A stretch of 64,000 bases of DNA from an uncultured Kangiella sp. (GCA_947503345.1 CANNCW010000001.1:806001-870000), one strand, 5' to 3'. Counted from the first letter of the stretch, positions 17,876-27,510 are shown. Notes: generated by a model from the letters alone, not told the origin. Translations and numbers: made by a program.

Positions 17876-18289
17876 TTGAAATTGAAAAGACCAGCCAATC
17901 ATTTAGGAATGCGTCACCTAGCATTGTTTGTGGAAAATTTTGAAGCCACCGAATATTTCTATGTAGAACTGTTGGGAATGGAAGTGGAGTGGCGTCCGGA
18001 TGAGGATAATGTTTATCTAACTTCAAAAGGCCATGACAATTTAGCATTGCATCGTAAACAGCCGGAGCTAGATACCAATGGTGGGCAAAAGTTAGATCAT
18101 TTGGGATTTATAATGAACACCGCTGAAGAAGTTTATGAATGGTATGAATTTTTAAAAGCCAATGAGGTGGAAATTTATACTAAGCCGAGATTACATCGAG
18201 ATGGGGCTACTAGTTTTTATTGCTCCGACCCAGACGGAAACCGAGTGCAGATGATCCATCATCCACCAATTTCTAGCAATAATTCCTAA
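17876..18289 (+). CDS. VOC-superfamily (glyoxalase/bleomycin-resistance fold) protein
   Basis: A 137-residue protein with the paired beta-alpha-beta-beta-beta modules of the vicinal-oxygen-chelate fold: LGMRHLALFVENFEATEYFY, then KLDHLGFIMNTAEEVYEWYEF and a closing DPDGNRVQMIHH, the classic C-terminal VOC motif. Likely metal residues are His14, His78 and Glu42 or an equivalent, which is inference. The frame opens at TTG 17876 after AAAGAGAT. ATG 17909 would cut into strand 1, so the TTG start is favoured. Its reaction is unknown; such proteins include glyoxalases, dioxygenases and resistance proteins. Confidence 0.8.
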   Translation: MKLKRPANHLGMRHLALFVENFEATEYFYVELLGMEVEWRPDEDNVYLTSKGHDNLALHRKQPELDTNGGQKLDHLGFIMNTAEEVYEWYEFLKANEVEIYTKPRLHRDGATSFYCSDPDGNRVQMIHHPPISSNNS

Positions 18290-18350
18290 TCGTCACCAAT
18301 TCTTTGCAAAAAATTATTGGGTCAGAAGGTTAAACTAATGGAGAAAATGT

Positions 18351-18977
18351 ATGGAAATAATTGATGCAATACCAAAGTTAGAAAGTTTGAGGAGAGGTGT
18401 ATTCTTTAGTTTGGGTGCATATGCAGTACTTACCAAGCCTGAGAGTGCCCAAAGCCTTTTAGCTTATTCAATTAATGTATCTAATGCTAGATTACAAGTA
18501 ATGGATAGATCACAACCAGAAGCAGTACCAGAAGAAAGACTGAGTGAAGAGATATCCTTTGAGCGGGTGTTAGAAGATCATGCGGCAAGAAACATTGTAG
18601 AAATAAGTATAGTGCATATGATTAGTAAAAGCTTTGATGTAATAAGTGAATTACGGAAAGAGAATAAATTAAGTGCTGATGTTTCAAAAGAAGCTTGGTA
18701 TCAATTTGCTAGACATATTAGAAATGCGTACTCACATGACTATAAGTGGAATTTTCATCCAGAGACTCTGAGTAATCTTGAGCAAAATCCAATTGAGTGG
18801 AAAAACTTAAGGATAGAATCGAATATGCAAGGCGAAGAGGTATATGGATTTTTAGGAGATTTTGATGCACTGCAATTGAATAGTGAGATGCTAGAATATT
18901 TAAAAAGAAATTCAGAAGATGTGGTGCAAAACAATGAAAACGACGGTATTAGGAAAGTAATTAAAGTCAAAGTTTAA
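18351..18977 (+). CDS. HEPN-like protein with an RNAYSH motif
   Basis: A 208-residue mostly helical soluble protein I cannot assign to a named gene. It has the HEPN superfamily hallmark R-N-x3-H: Arg124-Asn125-Ala-Tyr-Ser-His129 within ARHIRNAYSHDYKW. It is preceded by a long helix with LEDHAARNIVEISIVHMIS, in the two-helix layout of HEPN proteins. HEPN domains of this motif are metal-independent RNases in many toxins and defence systems, but some are inactive or structural. No nucleotidyltransferase antitoxin adjoins it. Neighbours are a VOC gene and convergent aroE, whose tail it overlaps by 11 bases. GGAG lies before the ATG. It is strongly AT-rich. Confidence 0.6.
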   Translation: MEIIDAIPKLESLRRGVFFSLGAYAVLTKPESAQSLLAYSINVSNARLQVMDRSQPEAVPEERLSEEISFERVLEDHAARNIVEISIVHMISKSFDVISELRKENKLSADVSKEAWYQFARHIRNAYSHDYKWNFHPETLSNLEQNPIEWKNLRIESNMQGEEVYGFLGDFDALQLNSEMLEYLKRNSEDVVQNNENDGIRKVIKVKV

Positions 18978-19740
18978 TTAAACTAGTATCAGGATGCTTA
19001 CCAGTCCATAGTCCAAAGGATTCCGCACCCTGTTCGATTAACATGCCTAAGCCGCTTATTTGTCGGGTGGTGAAGTTTCTAGCTTGAGTTAAAAAAGGTT
19101 CGGCTTTTTCACCGTAGTTTAGGTCATAAGCTTTGGCATCTAAATCAAAATAAATATTTTTTAAATATTGCTCGCCATTTTTGCTAACGGAATTTACAAC
19201 CAGATCAATATGGTCTTCTTGATTATAAACTTTGATATGCCCAAGATGGGATAAGTCATTAGCTAATTGTTCGGCTTTAGATTCCGTTCGATTAATAAGG
19301 TAAACCTCAAAGCCGTCAAGCAATAATGCAGAAGCAATACAGCGAGCAACCCCACCAGCGCCAAGTAGCACGGCGCGTTTATTAGAAAAGTCGAGTTGTT
19401 TGTTATAAAGATCTCTTAAAAAACCCATGCCATCAGTGCTATCACCAAGAATTCCATCTTTAGTAATCACCAAAGTATTAACATTGTTAGCATCTTCAGC
19501 ACGTTGAGTAATCATGTCAGCATAATCAAGCGCGACCAGCTTAAAGGGTGCAGTGACATTTAAGCCTTTGCCGCCCGATTCGAAGAAGTCATTAAGCACC
19601 CGATTAAAACCTTTTTTACTGGCGCAAATTTTTCCGTAGTTAATGTCTAACTTAAATTGCTCGGCAAATTGCTGGTGTAAATTAGGCGACAAGCTATGTG
19701 AAATTGGATTGCCGACAACGCCATATCTTAGAGGGTTCAC
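18967..19740 (-). CDS. aroE: Shikimate dehydrogenase
   Basis: NADPH-dependent reduction of 3-dehydroshikimate, the fourth step of the chorismate pathway. The 257-residue protein has the substrate motif NPISHSLSPNLHQQF, the catalytic-lysine segment NVTAPFK, the NADP loop LLGAGGVARCIA with the phosphate-binding NRTESK, and the closing GLGMLIEQGAESF. The start is GTG, immediately after the nhaC stop. Its ribosome-binding site (TGGAG) lies inside the nhaC coding end, so translation is probably coupled. It is slightly shorter than E. coli AroE. Confidence 0.94.
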   Translation of the reverse strand: MNPLRYGVVGNPISHSLSPNLHQQFAEQFKLDINYGKICASKKGFNRVLNDFFESGGKGLNVTAPFKLVALDYADMITQRAEDANNVNTLVITKDGILGDSTDGMGFLRDLYNKQLDFSNKRAVLLGAGGVARCIASALLLDGFEVYLINRTESKAEQLANDLSHLGHIKVYNQEDHIDLVVNSVSKNGEQYLKNIYFDLDAKAYDLNYGEKAEPFLTQARNFTTRQISGLGMLIEQGAESFGLWTGKHPDTSLIKL

Positions 19741-21111
19741 TTAGCTCACAACTCCAGCAATTAAATAAAAGATAATGGTTATGGTTCCAGCGAATAATGC
19801 ATAAGGCAGTTGAGTTTTAACGTGCTCTAATAAATCACAACCCGCGGCTAATGAAGAAATAACGGTTGTATCAGAAATTGGTGATGCGTGATCACCAAAA
19901 ACGGCACCACCGAGCACCGCGCCTAATAACAAGCTAGGATCGATACCCAATTGTAATGCAATAGGCATAACGATCCCGATTAAAATACCAAAAGTTCCCC
20001 ACGAAGTACCGGTAGTAAAAGCTATAAATCCTGCTAGGACGAAAGTTAAAGCGGGAATTGACCAAACTGGCAGGTTTTCACTAATAGCAGATGCCACGAA
20101 ATCACCAGTGCCTAAAGCTTTCATGGCAGAAGATAGTACAAATGCCAACAAAACTAGTGTCACGAGTGGCAAAAGTTTGCCCATACCGGTAAAACATTCG
20201 TCGGTTAACTGACTGGTAGTCTTGTTGCCATCAAAGCGTAGCAGTGAAGCAGCCACAATGATGGAGATAATAATTGCCCATAATACCGATGAAGAACCAG
20301 AACCTTGAGTGATATCACCTTTACCAGTGATATACATGAAAACTAGAATGCTACTTATCATTGTTAGCAAGGGGATCAGCATAAAACGTTTTTTGGTGGT
20401 TTTAATGGACTCATGGCTTTGCTCAATGGTTTCCATTTTAAGCTCTGCTTGCTTCATAGGGCCATAAACTTTGGTGCTGATAACTGTATAAAAAACAACA
20501 GCAAGGGTAATCCATGCATAGAAATTGAATGGGATACTGCCAAAGACAACGGCGTTGGCATCAGTAACGGGCGTATCGTTAACATAGCCGAGGATTGCTG
20601 CGCCCCAACCATTAATTAAAATTAAAACACTTATAGGTGCACAAGTAGAATCAATAATATAGGCAAGTCTTGCACGACTCATCTTGAACCGGTCGAAAAG
20701 ATTTTGCGAGGAAACACCTGCAGTTAACACGCTCATGTTGGTATCAATAAAGATACTAGAACCAATTACTGCGGGTAATAAGCCTGCTCGACGTTGATTA
20801 TGGATGTATTTTTTTGAAGTCAGCCAATGAACCAAAGCGCCAACACCTCCAGACTGTTGAATGAGATGGATTAAAGCGCCAATCAATAAACTAAACAGCA
20901 AAACTTTGGTGTTATAACCATTGGCGAAAACAGCGACGGTGCGATCGACCATTTGGACAAAAGCACTGAATGGATTTCCTCCCGTAAGCAAAAGTTCAGC
21001 TGAGAAAATAGCAACTACTAATGCCAAAATTACATGCCGTTTCCAGATGGCAATAATAATTGCTAAAATAGGTGGCAAGATAGTTAGCCAGCCGTTTGCT
21101 TCTAATAACAT
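19741..21111 (-). CDS. NhaC-family Na+/H+ antiporter-type transporter
   Basis: A 456-residue polytopic membrane protein of the NhaC/ArsB-like ion transporter superfamily. Family marks are the IHLIQQSGGVGALVHWL segment, the acidic GSSIFIDTNMSVLTAG helix, the DSTCAPISVLILINGWGA helix, FTTGTSWGTFGILIGIVMP, and GAVFGDHASPISDTTVISS, the NhaC signature near the C-terminus. It probably exchanges sodium for protons; a metabolite/ion antiport role seen in some members cannot be excluded. aroE starts at the base after its stop codon. Confidence 0.88.
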   Translation of the reverse strand: MLLEANGWLTILPPILAIIIAIWKRHVILALVVAIFSAELLLTGGNPFSAFVQMVDRTVAVFANGYNTKVLLFSLLIGALIHLIQQSGGVGALVHWLTSKKYIHNQRRAGLLPAVIGSSIFIDTNMSVLTAGVSSQNLFDRFKMSRARLAYIIDSTCAPISVLILINGWGAAILGYVNDTPVTDANAVVFGSIPFNFYAWITLAVVFYTVISTKVYGPMKQAELKMETIEQSHESIKTTKKRFMLIPLLTMISSILVFMYITGKGDITQGSGSSSVLWAIIISIIVAASLLRFDGNKTTSQLTDECFTGMGKLLPLVTLVLLAFVLSSAMKALGTGDFVASAISENLPVWSIPALTFVLAGFIAFTTGTSWGTFGILIGIVMPIALQLGIDPSLLLGAVLGGAVFGDHASPISDTTVISSLAAGCDLLEHVKTQLPYALFAGTITIIFYLIAGVVS

Positions 21112-21168
21112 AAGCGATTGAAGTTATTGATAATAAGCAAACCATAAAGCAAAGCCCGGGCAATTACA

Positions 21169-21375
21169 ATGACTCAAAAGCCAAGCGTAAAAAAACAATT
21201 CATTGCAGGAGCCCGTTGCCCAAAATGCAATGAGCTAGATGTATTGGTGTTTTATCGTGAAGAAGAAAATCCAGTACGTGAATGTGTTGAATGTGGGTAT
21301 TTGGAAGTATTGTCGGAACAGACAGAAAAAGAGCAACAAAACGCTGCTCAATTAATCAATATTAAAGAGTTATAA
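21169..21375 (+). CDS. YheV-like zinc-ribbon protein
   Basis: A 68-residue protein with a four-cysteine zinc ribbon: CPKC near residue 17 and CVECGY near residue 38. It has the surrounding KKQFIAGARCPKC and PVRECVECGYLE context of the YheV / DUF2387 family. It diverges from nhaC and faces hemY with only 1 base between their stop codons. The molecular role is unknown; a metal-binding regulatory role is only suggested by the ribbon. Confidence 0.8.
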   Translation: MTQKPSVKKQFIAGARCPKCNELDVLVFYREEENPVRECVECGYLEVLSEQTEKEQQNAAQLINIKEL

Positions 21376-21376
21376 G

Positions 21377-22558
21377 TTAATCCCTAGCAAGAATCTTCAA
21401 ACCTTTTTGATAAGTATCCTGTGCCTGAATAGGGTGGCCTGAATGTTCATAAGATTGGGCAAGAGCGTTATAAGCCTTTGCGCTTGGCTTGATCGCAATG
21501 CTTTGTTCAAGATAGTTTGTGGCTTTTCCCCATAACTTGGCTTTTAGCGACAACCGGCCAAGAGCGTAAAGAAGCTCTTGATTGCCATCTTGAGTTTTAA
21601 GCCATTGTTCGACTGAAGATAGGGCTTTGCTCGAATTGGCATGGTTAATCTCTGCAAAAAGTAAGATTAACCGATCATCCCAATGATGCTTTAAACCTTG
21701 TTTAATAGCTTGTTCGGCATTGTCTGTTTGCCCATCATTAATTAATGCACGACTGTATGAGTAGGCAATATTTGGATCACGTTTAAGGGTTCGACTTAGT
21801 TGAGTCCATAAATCGAAAACTTTATTATCGCCTTTTGTTTCTGCGCGCTGGAATCTTTGTTGCCATGCTTTAAGTTCAATATTTGCGAAAGCTTCGTCAG
21901 TAAAAATGCCGTGTTTCTTTAGCTTAGGGAGAAGCTCGATAATGGCTTTCCAATCGTTTAATTTGTGATGTACTTTATATAGTAGCTTTAAAACAAATGG
22001 ATGATTAGCATTAATGGACTTTAAATGATTCAAGCTTGCTAATGCATTTTCGTATTCTTGACTTGCGATTTGCAGTTCAACTTTGGTTAAACCAACAGCC
22101 ATTTGCGCATCAGGCTCGGAATTAGCCGCTAATTTAAGATAATTGTCCCGTTGCTTAATATCGCCTTGCTGTTGTGAAGCTCGGGCAGCACCTAAATAAT
22201 TAATCAACTTGGTATTGTTTGCACTGGCACTTTTAGTAAGTAACACTTCAGCGGTTTTCCAATGACCTTCTGAAAGAGCAATCATCCCATCAATGGTTTG
22301 TTGGCGAGCTTTTAAAGATTTACGGCCTCCAAACCAACCCAAAGTTTTGTTACTAGTTCTTAGTAAATAACGAATTAAGATCCAGCCAAACCATAACGTT
22401 AAAGCGGAAAGCACTAGAAGGGTAACAGCAAAATAGTTTTGAAATTCGATAGCCGTTTTATCAAATAAAATATAAGTAGAGCCTTTAATATTGCGGATAA
22501 AAGGAACTGACAATAAGCCGATAAATAGACCGGCAATGACATACCAACGAAGCTTCAT
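21377..22558 (-). CDS. hemY: HemY heme-operon TPR membrane protein
   Basis: A 393-residue inner-membrane protein. An N-terminal pair of hydrophobic segments (VIAGLFIGLLSVPFI and YFAVTLLVLSALTLWFGWIL) leads into a HemY_N-type linker, LGWFGGRKSLKARQQT, then about eight tetratricopeptide-like helical pairs. This is the gammaproteobacterial HemY, not protoporphyrinogen oxidase. It is the last gene of hemC-hemDX-hemY; its start overlaps the previous stop (TAATG). Its role is thought to be organisation of porphyrin-pathway enzymes, but this is unproven. Confidence 0.88.
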   Translation of the reverse strand: MKLRWYVIAGLFIGLLSVPFIRNIKGSTYILFDKTAIEFQNYFAVTLLVLSALTLWFGWILIRYLLRTSNKTLGWFGGRKSLKARQQTIDGMIALSEGHWKTAEVLLTKSASANNTKLINYLGAARASQQQGDIKQRDNYLKLAANSEPDAQMAVGLTKVELQIASQEYENALASLNHLKSINANHPFVLKLLYKVHHKLNDWKAIIELLPKLKKHGIFTDEAFANIELKAWQQRFQRAETKGDNKVFDLWTQLSRTLKRDPNIAYSYSRALINDGQTDNAEQAIKQGLKHHWDDRLILLFAEINHANSSKALSSVEQWLKTQDGNQELLYALGRLSLKAKLWGKATNYLEQSIAIKPSAKAYNALAQSYEHSGHPIQAQDTYQKGLKILARD

Positions 22559-24657
22559 TATTGATCTCCTTGGTCGTTAGTTGCATCGGACTCGTCGCTA
22601 TCTGAGGACTCCATTCGCTGAAGCGTATCTTGAATCTTTTTATCAATATCACCAGCAGAGCCTTGCTCTTCTTCATCAGTAGTTGTACTTATAGGCGTGA
22701 TGGTTTCAGTTTCAAGTGTTGGGCTTTGTAGCCATTGATTTAAACGCTCTTGATTATTCGCTTTTATAAAATCGATAGATTGCAGTTTAGTTGGCAAATT
22801 AACTGCAACTTTGGCGGTTTTCAATAATTTTATTTGCTCCAACATTGTTATAGAGGTTTGGTCTTTTAAGTAGAATTCATTGATCCATTGGTGGATCTCG
22901 GCAATGGCGTCGTCATAACTTGTTTGTTGATGGCGAAGCGCAGATAGTTGCGCCGTTTTAAGGCTTAACAAAATATTCTGTTTTAATAAATCTGCTCGTT
23001 GAGGACTAATAAAAGGTTTTACTGACTGGTCATAATTATGAATTTTATAGTAGTCGCTGAAGGTCTCTTTTATATTCGATTTAAAAGTACTCCAGGCGGT
23101 TACTTCTGTTTCTGATACTGGAGCTACTTCTGTGGCTTCTGTTGAATCAAATGTAACGCTAGCAAGAGTTAAGCTTGGTAGTTGCGATTGAATAGTATCT
23201 AGTTTTACTAAAATGCCATCAATATCGATGGCTACATGAGATTTAATCTGCGCAATGTCTTGGCTAATGGCGCGGCGAAGTCCCAGTAAGTTAGTATCGC
23301 CACTGGCTAGGATTTGCTGATCTGCGGCTTCTAACAAAGCAATGATGGAAGCTGTATCGTCTGAGTAATGAACTTTCTGTGCGGCTTGGCGAACTAAGTA
23401 CTCTGCTTCAGCGACTTGCCAATCTCTCGCTTGAGTTGCTGCATCGGCACTAAAGGATTGGAACTTTCGTTGGCTAGCAACTAATTGTTGTTGTAGCGAC
23501 TCTATTTGGCGATCAAGTTCTTGTTGATTATTACTATTCTGTTGTTGCTGAGATTGATTTGTAGCCAAAAGATCAGAGATTTGCGAGCTTTGTTGTTTCA
23601 GTTGTTTTTCCAATGCAACGATACGTTCTAGCTGTGGTTCGGGCTTGTCAGAGTTACCAGACAAATTCAAATAGTCTTTATTCCATAGCCAGTAACTACC
23701 ATAACCTACACCTGCTAATACCAATAGCCAAAATAATGGTTTGATGAAGCCACCTTTTTTCTTTTTAGGCTCGATTGATTCGACTTCTGGCTCTTGGTCC
23801 AATTCCAAAGCTTCAATTATTTCTTGGTCGTGTTGTTCCGATTCACTCATATCATTATGTCCGATAAGGTTAGAGGTGGTGTCTAAATGTCTTTGCCATT
23901 CTATGCAGGCTTTAAGTAACTCAGTATTAGATGCGCCTTCAGAAAGCTGGCAATTAACGATTCCTAGCGCTTTTGCTTTAGCTACTATTCTGCTACTTGC
24001 ACAGATAAAGGCAACCGATTGCAGCAAAGATTTGTCAGAAGTTTGCATTTGCGGTGTTTGTTGCAAACTTAGTTGATGCACACTTAAATTGAGCAGTTGC
24101 TCGCTGGTGACAATAATAGCGGTTTGTTCAGGTTTATCTATAATAGGAAAGTTTTGCGCTATTCCAATTCGTTGATAGGTTTCCAGGCGCTTAATTTGGT
24201 GATGTTTCGATAAGCTTTCTTCAAGTAACTTACGTCCATCGTTACCACAAATAAGTAAGATCTTTGCAGGCTCTGCCAATGAATCTAAACTTTTGATTAA
24301 AGCTAAAACTCCTTCGCTATTTGAAGTTTTTGGTGTCAGTGAGTCTAGTCCATAATCACTCAACGTTTCTTGAGTGGCTTTACCAACGGCAATAATTGTT
24401 TTTTTAGTAAGTTCTACAATGTACTTCTTAGATAATACTCTTAAGTAGTAATTAACTGCCTGTTGGCTGACAAAGATTAATAAATCAGAAGCGTTTGCTA
24501 TAGAAAAATAGTCATCTTTATCTGTGCTTTGATTTCCAACGAACTCTATCAAAGGACAATTAGAGTAGTTTAAGTTTGCGTTCGATAGTGCAGTCGCTAG
24601 CTCGTTGGCATAAGGATCTGGCCGAGTAATAATAAAATGTGCTTTAGAGACTGCCAT
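22558..24657 (-). CDS. Uroporphyrinogen-III synthase fused to HemX
   Basis: A single 699-residue frame. Residues 1 to about 262 are a HemD-type synthase that closes hydroxymethylbilane to uroporphyrinogen III (FIITRPDPYANELATALSNA, LLICGNDGRKLLEESL, FICASSRIVAKAKALGI). From about 270 the protein is HemX: an acidic tail, a basic KKKKGG, a membrane helix at about 304-325 (FIKPLFWLLVLAGVGYGSYW), a glutamine-rich coiled coil at about 335-395 and a helical periplasmic domain. Met270, at 23850, could be an old hemX start. Most gammaproteobacteria keep two genes, although such fusions are known. It lies between hemC and hemY. Confidence 0.9.
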   Translation of the reverse strand: MAVSKAHFIITRPDPYANELATALSNANLNYSNCPLIEFVGNQSTDKDDYFSIANASDLLIFVSQQAVNYYLRVLSKKYIVELTKKTIIAVGKATQETLSDYGLDSLTPKTSNSEGVLALIKSLDSLAEPAKILLICGNDGRKLLEESLSKHHQIKRLETYQRIGIAQNFPIIDKPEQTAIIVTSEQLLNLSVHQLSLQQTPQMQTSDKSLLQSVAFICASSRIVAKAKALGIVNCQLSEGASNTELLKACIEWQRHLDTTSNLIGHNDMSESEQHDQEIIEALELDQEPEVESIEPKKKKGGFIKPLFWLLVLAGVGYGSYWLWNKDYLNLSGNSDKPEPQLERIVALEKQLKQQSSQISDLLATNQSQQQQNSNNQQELDRQIESLQQQLVASQRKFQSFSADAATQARDWQVAEAEYLVRQAAQKVHYSDDTASIIALLEAADQQILASGDTNLLGLRRAISQDIAQIKSHVAIDIDGILVKLDTIQSQLPSLTLASVTFDSTEATEVAPVSETEVTAWSTFKSNIKETFSDYYKIHNYDQSVKPFISPQRADLLKQNILLSLKTAQLSALRHQQTSYDDAIAEIHQWINEFYLKDQTSITMLEQIKLLKTAKVAVNLPTKLQSIDFIKANNQERLNQWLQSPTLETETITPISTTTDEEEQGSAGDIDKKIQDTLQRMESSDSDESDATNDQGDQ

Positions 24658-24663
24658 AGATAA

Positions 24664-25590
24664 CTATTCGGTTGTGTAATGGGCCATAATATCTTGTGCG
24701 CCAAGCTGGATCAGTTGCTCAGAAACTTTATTGCCGATTGCTATAGCATCTTCTTTGTTGCCGGAGGCTTCTGCTTTAATGCTACTGTTATCTTTAGCGC
24801 CAACTAAAGCTTTCAGATGCAAGGTATCGCAATCTAACGTTGCAAATGCGGCTACCGGTACTTGGCAACTTGCTTCTAGAGTTTCAGTAATTCGGCGCTC
24901 AGCTAAAACGCGTAATTGGGTATCTCTATGGCATAAAGGGGCTAAAATTTTATCAAGGTCTGGATCATCACTACGTGCTTCGATACCAACAGCACCTTGT
25001 CCAGGAGCTGGTAGCATTTGAAGTGGAGTGATTTGACTGGCGATACGTTCGGAAAGTTCAAGCCGCTTTAATCCAGCTGAAGCCAAAATAATGGCATCGT
25101 ACTCATCATTATCTAGTTTAGATAAACGAGTCCCAACATTACCACGTAAATCTTTTATCCCTAAGTCAGGCCTTAATGAAAGTAATTGAATTTTACGTCG
25201 CATGCTGGAAGTTCCCACCGTAGCGCCAACGGGTAAATCATCAATGGTATTGTAATGATTGGAAACAAAGGCATCTGTTGGATCTTCGCGTTCGCAGATA
25301 ACTTTGAGTTCAAGCCCTTCTGGGAACTTGTATGGCACATCTTTCATTGAGTGCACGGCAATGTCTGCACGACCATCAAGCATAGCTTGCTCTAATTCTT
25401 TAACAAATAAACCTTTACCACCAATTTTGGTTAAAGGCGTGCCCAATATTTTATCACCTTGAGTCGTCATTGGGACTAACTCAACGGTTAAATTTGGGTG
25501 GTGTTTTATTAGTTCCGCTTGTACGAATTCTGCCTGCCATAGGGCTAGAGGACTTTGTCGAGTTGCAATCCGTAATGTAGAGATGCTCAT
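24664..25590 (-). CDS. hemC: Porphobilinogen deaminase (hydroxymethylbilane synthase)
   Basis: Polymerises four porphobilinogens into hydroxymethylbilane. The 308-residue enzyme carries [17 protein letters not shown], the VHSMKDVP loop with its catalytic-aspartate neighbourhood, [25 protein letters not shown] and the dipyrromethane-cofactor cysteine in [13 protein letters not shown]. Nothing is missing. It heads hemC-hemDX-hemY, with 6 bases to the next gene, and sits downstream of algR, the Pseudomonas order. Confidence 0.97.
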   Translation of the reverse strand: MSISTLRIATRQSPLALWQAEFVQAELIKHHPNLTVELVPMTTQGDKILGTPLTKIGGKGLFVKELEQAMLDGRADIAVHSMKDVPYKFPEGLELKVICEREDPTDAFVSNHYNTIDDLPVGATVGTSSMRRKIQLLSLRPDLGIKDLRGNVGTRLSKLDNDEYDAIILASAGLKRLELSERIASQITPLQMLPAPGQGAVGIEARSDDPDLDKILAPLCHRDTQLRVLAERRITETLEASCQVPVAAFATLDCDTLHLKALVGAKDNSSIKAEASGNKEDAIAIGNKVSEQLIQLGAQDIMAHYTTE

Positions 25591-25650
25591 GTGTGTTTCA
25601 TTTTTAAATTATTAGGTGAAATCTTACCATAGATATTCAAAATAGTGATC

Positions 25651-26352
25651 TTAACGATGGAGGTATTTTTTGATCTCTGCTTGATGTCGGCGGCTGACTT
25701 CAGGCGTAATATCGCTTGACTCTAAAGTTACCGTCATTTGTTGCTGTTGCTGCTCTAGACTTTTTAGGTATTTTGGATTGATGAGGGTAGATCGATGGAT
25801 CCTTAAAAATTTTTGAGGATAGTTTTCTTCAAAAACTTTTAAACTATCAGCTGAAAGTAAAGTTTGTTCCATTAAATGGACTTCGGTATATTTATTGTCC
25901 GAGTGGAGCAATATAATTTCATCAATAGCTATTTTTAGGGTCTTGTTACCGTCTTTTAATACGTAAAAAGTTTCATTTTCTTGCTCTGGCAGGAGTTTCT
26001 TAACGGCTTTGAAAAGTCGCTCGCGACGAATGGGTTTTAATAAATAATCAGTAGCATTAACATCAAAAGCTTCTAGAGCATATTCGTCATAAGCAGTTGT
26101 AAAAATGATTTTTATTTTTGGGTATTTTTCTAATAATAAGTTGGCAAGTTGTATTCCACTCATATTGGGCATTGAAATATCGAGAAAAACTAAATCCGGC
26201 TGATTTTCTTTAACCATAACTAATGCTTCTTCTGCATCGGCAGCCTCACCTTCTATTTCCAGTACGTCAATGGGGTTTATTAATCGACGCAAACGCTGGC
26301 GGGCAGGTTGCTCATCATCAATAATTAAACAGGTCATGTTTTTTTTGTACAT
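25651..26352 (-). CDS. algR: AlgR-type LytTR response regulator
   Basis: A 233-residue response regulator. The receiver domain (about 1-120) has the acidic pair in LIIDDEQPARQRL, the phospho-acceptor aspartate in VFLDISMPN and the switch lysine in LLKPIRRERL. The LytTR DNA-binding domain (about 135-233) follows: EIILLHSDNKYTEVHL and FLRIHRSTLINPKYL. AAAGGA about 10 bases before ATG 26352 favours that start over ATG 26337. It lies 14 bases after the sensor gene algZ and upstream of hemC, matching Pseudomonas algZ-algR-hemC. Targets in this organism are unknown. Confidence 0.9.
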   Translation of the reverse strand: MYKKNMTCLIIDDEQPARQRLRRLINPIDVLEIEGEAADAEEALVMVKENQPDLVFLDISMPNMSGIQLANLLLEKYPKIKIIFTTAYDEYALEAFDVNATDYLLKPIRRERLFKAVKKLLPEQENETFYVLKDGNKTLKIAIDEIILLHSDNKYTEVHLMEQTLLSADSLKVFEENYPQKFLRIHRSTLINPKYLKSLEQQQQQMTVTLESSDITPEVSRRHQAEIKKYLHR

Positions 26353-26366
26353 TGTGAGTTAATCCT

Positions 26367-27443
26367 TTACTCGGTTTCTAAGCCCAGTTTTTTGGGTACT
26401 TTTACCATGCAATAAAAAGTATCCTGACTTTGGTGATAATTAAGGTTTGCACGACCCTGATAAAGTACTTCAAGTCGTTGCTTTATATTTCGTAAAGCTA
26501 GAGAGTTCCCTTTGTGAACCGTTGCCGTTGAATTGGGTAAAGGGTTGGTAATTTCTAATTGGACATGATGCTTAGTGCTGACACCCTTTATTAGAATGTG
26601 GCCGCCATCTTTACGATTTTGCACGCCATGATAAACGGCATTTTCAATAATAGGTTGTAATAATAGTGGTGGGAATGGCATCGATTGTGGAATGGTCTCA
26701 GTTTGCCATTCAAAGCTAAGCTTAGCTCCGAGTCTTTGTTTTTCAAGTTGCAGATATTGATTACAAAGCTGTTGTTCATCAGAAAATGGAATTAACTTAT
26801 CCGATCGTTGCATGCTGGCGCGAAAAATATCGGCCAAATCTAAGATGGATTCTTCTGTTTTCTCGGGATCTTCTACCGCTAAATTGGCCAAGGTATTTAA
26901 GCTGTTAAAAAGAAAATGTGGCCTGATCCTTGATTGTAGTGCCTGAACTCTTGCTTCAGCTTCACTTTGAATTTTTAATTGATTGTATTGTTGTAAGTAG
27001 TAGTAGCGAAAAAATATACTACTCACAATTAACGCTATAGCGGTATTTCTAAACAGTGCCCAATAATAGATTTCGCCATGTAAATAGCCCTGTAAAATTA
27101 AACTATAGATAATCGCGACAGCAACGGTGGTAACTACTGCGATGCTAGCAAAAGCCTCTAAATTAAGGTTTGAGAATTGCTTTTTTATAAGGCATAAGAC
27201 GCCAACGCTAGTGAGAGCTGTCCATAAAGTGAACATAGCGTAGGATGAAAAGTTTAGCCAATAATTGCTACGCCAATTATCAACGACTAATGCCAACAAA
27301 AAGGATAATAAGACACAAGCAATAATAGTCAGGTATAAAATGCTGGCCTGACAAAAGTCTGGTAATTGGGATACTTTGGGAGAATCTTTCGCACTGCTTT
27401 TTGTAGCAGTTTGCTTAGAATTGTGTATCTTCGATGCTTTCAT
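26367..27443 (-). CDS. algZ: AlgZ/FimS-type LytS-family sensor histidine kinase
   Basis: A 358-residue membrane sensor. About four to six hydrophobic helices occupy residues 30-165. Then comes a short linker and the His_kinase motif SRIRPHFLFNSLNTLANLA with the phospho-acceptor histidine. The ATP-binding part has LLLQPIIENAVYHGV (N box) and a weak GNSLALRNIKQRL G box. The absence of a canonical HisKA dimerisation domain is normal for this class. It is cotranscribed with algR. In Pseudomonas this pair controls alginate and type IV pili; neither set is visible here. Confidence 0.88.
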   Translation of the reverse strand: MKASKIHNSKQTATKSSAKDSPKVSQLPDFCQASILYLTIIACVLLSFLLALVVDNWRSNYWLNFSSYAMFTLWTALTSVGVLCLIKKQFSNLNLEAFASIAVVTTVAVAIIYSLILQGYLHGEIYYWALFRNTAIALIVSSIFFRYYYLQQYNQLKIQSEAEARVQALQSRIRPHFLFNSLNTLANLAVEDPEKTEESILDLADIFRASMQRSDKLIPFSDEQQLCNQYLQLEKQRLGAKLSFEWQTETIPQSMPFPPLLLQPIIENAVYHGVQNRKDGGHILIKGVSTKHHVQLEITNPLPNSTATVHKGNSLALRNIKQRLEVLYQGRANLNYHQSQDTFYCMVKVPKKLGLETE

Positions 27444-27510
27444 GCACTAATATTGGCTGATCTCATAACAAAAAGCCAATAAAATCAAAGCTTCATCTCA
27501 GCAGATAATA

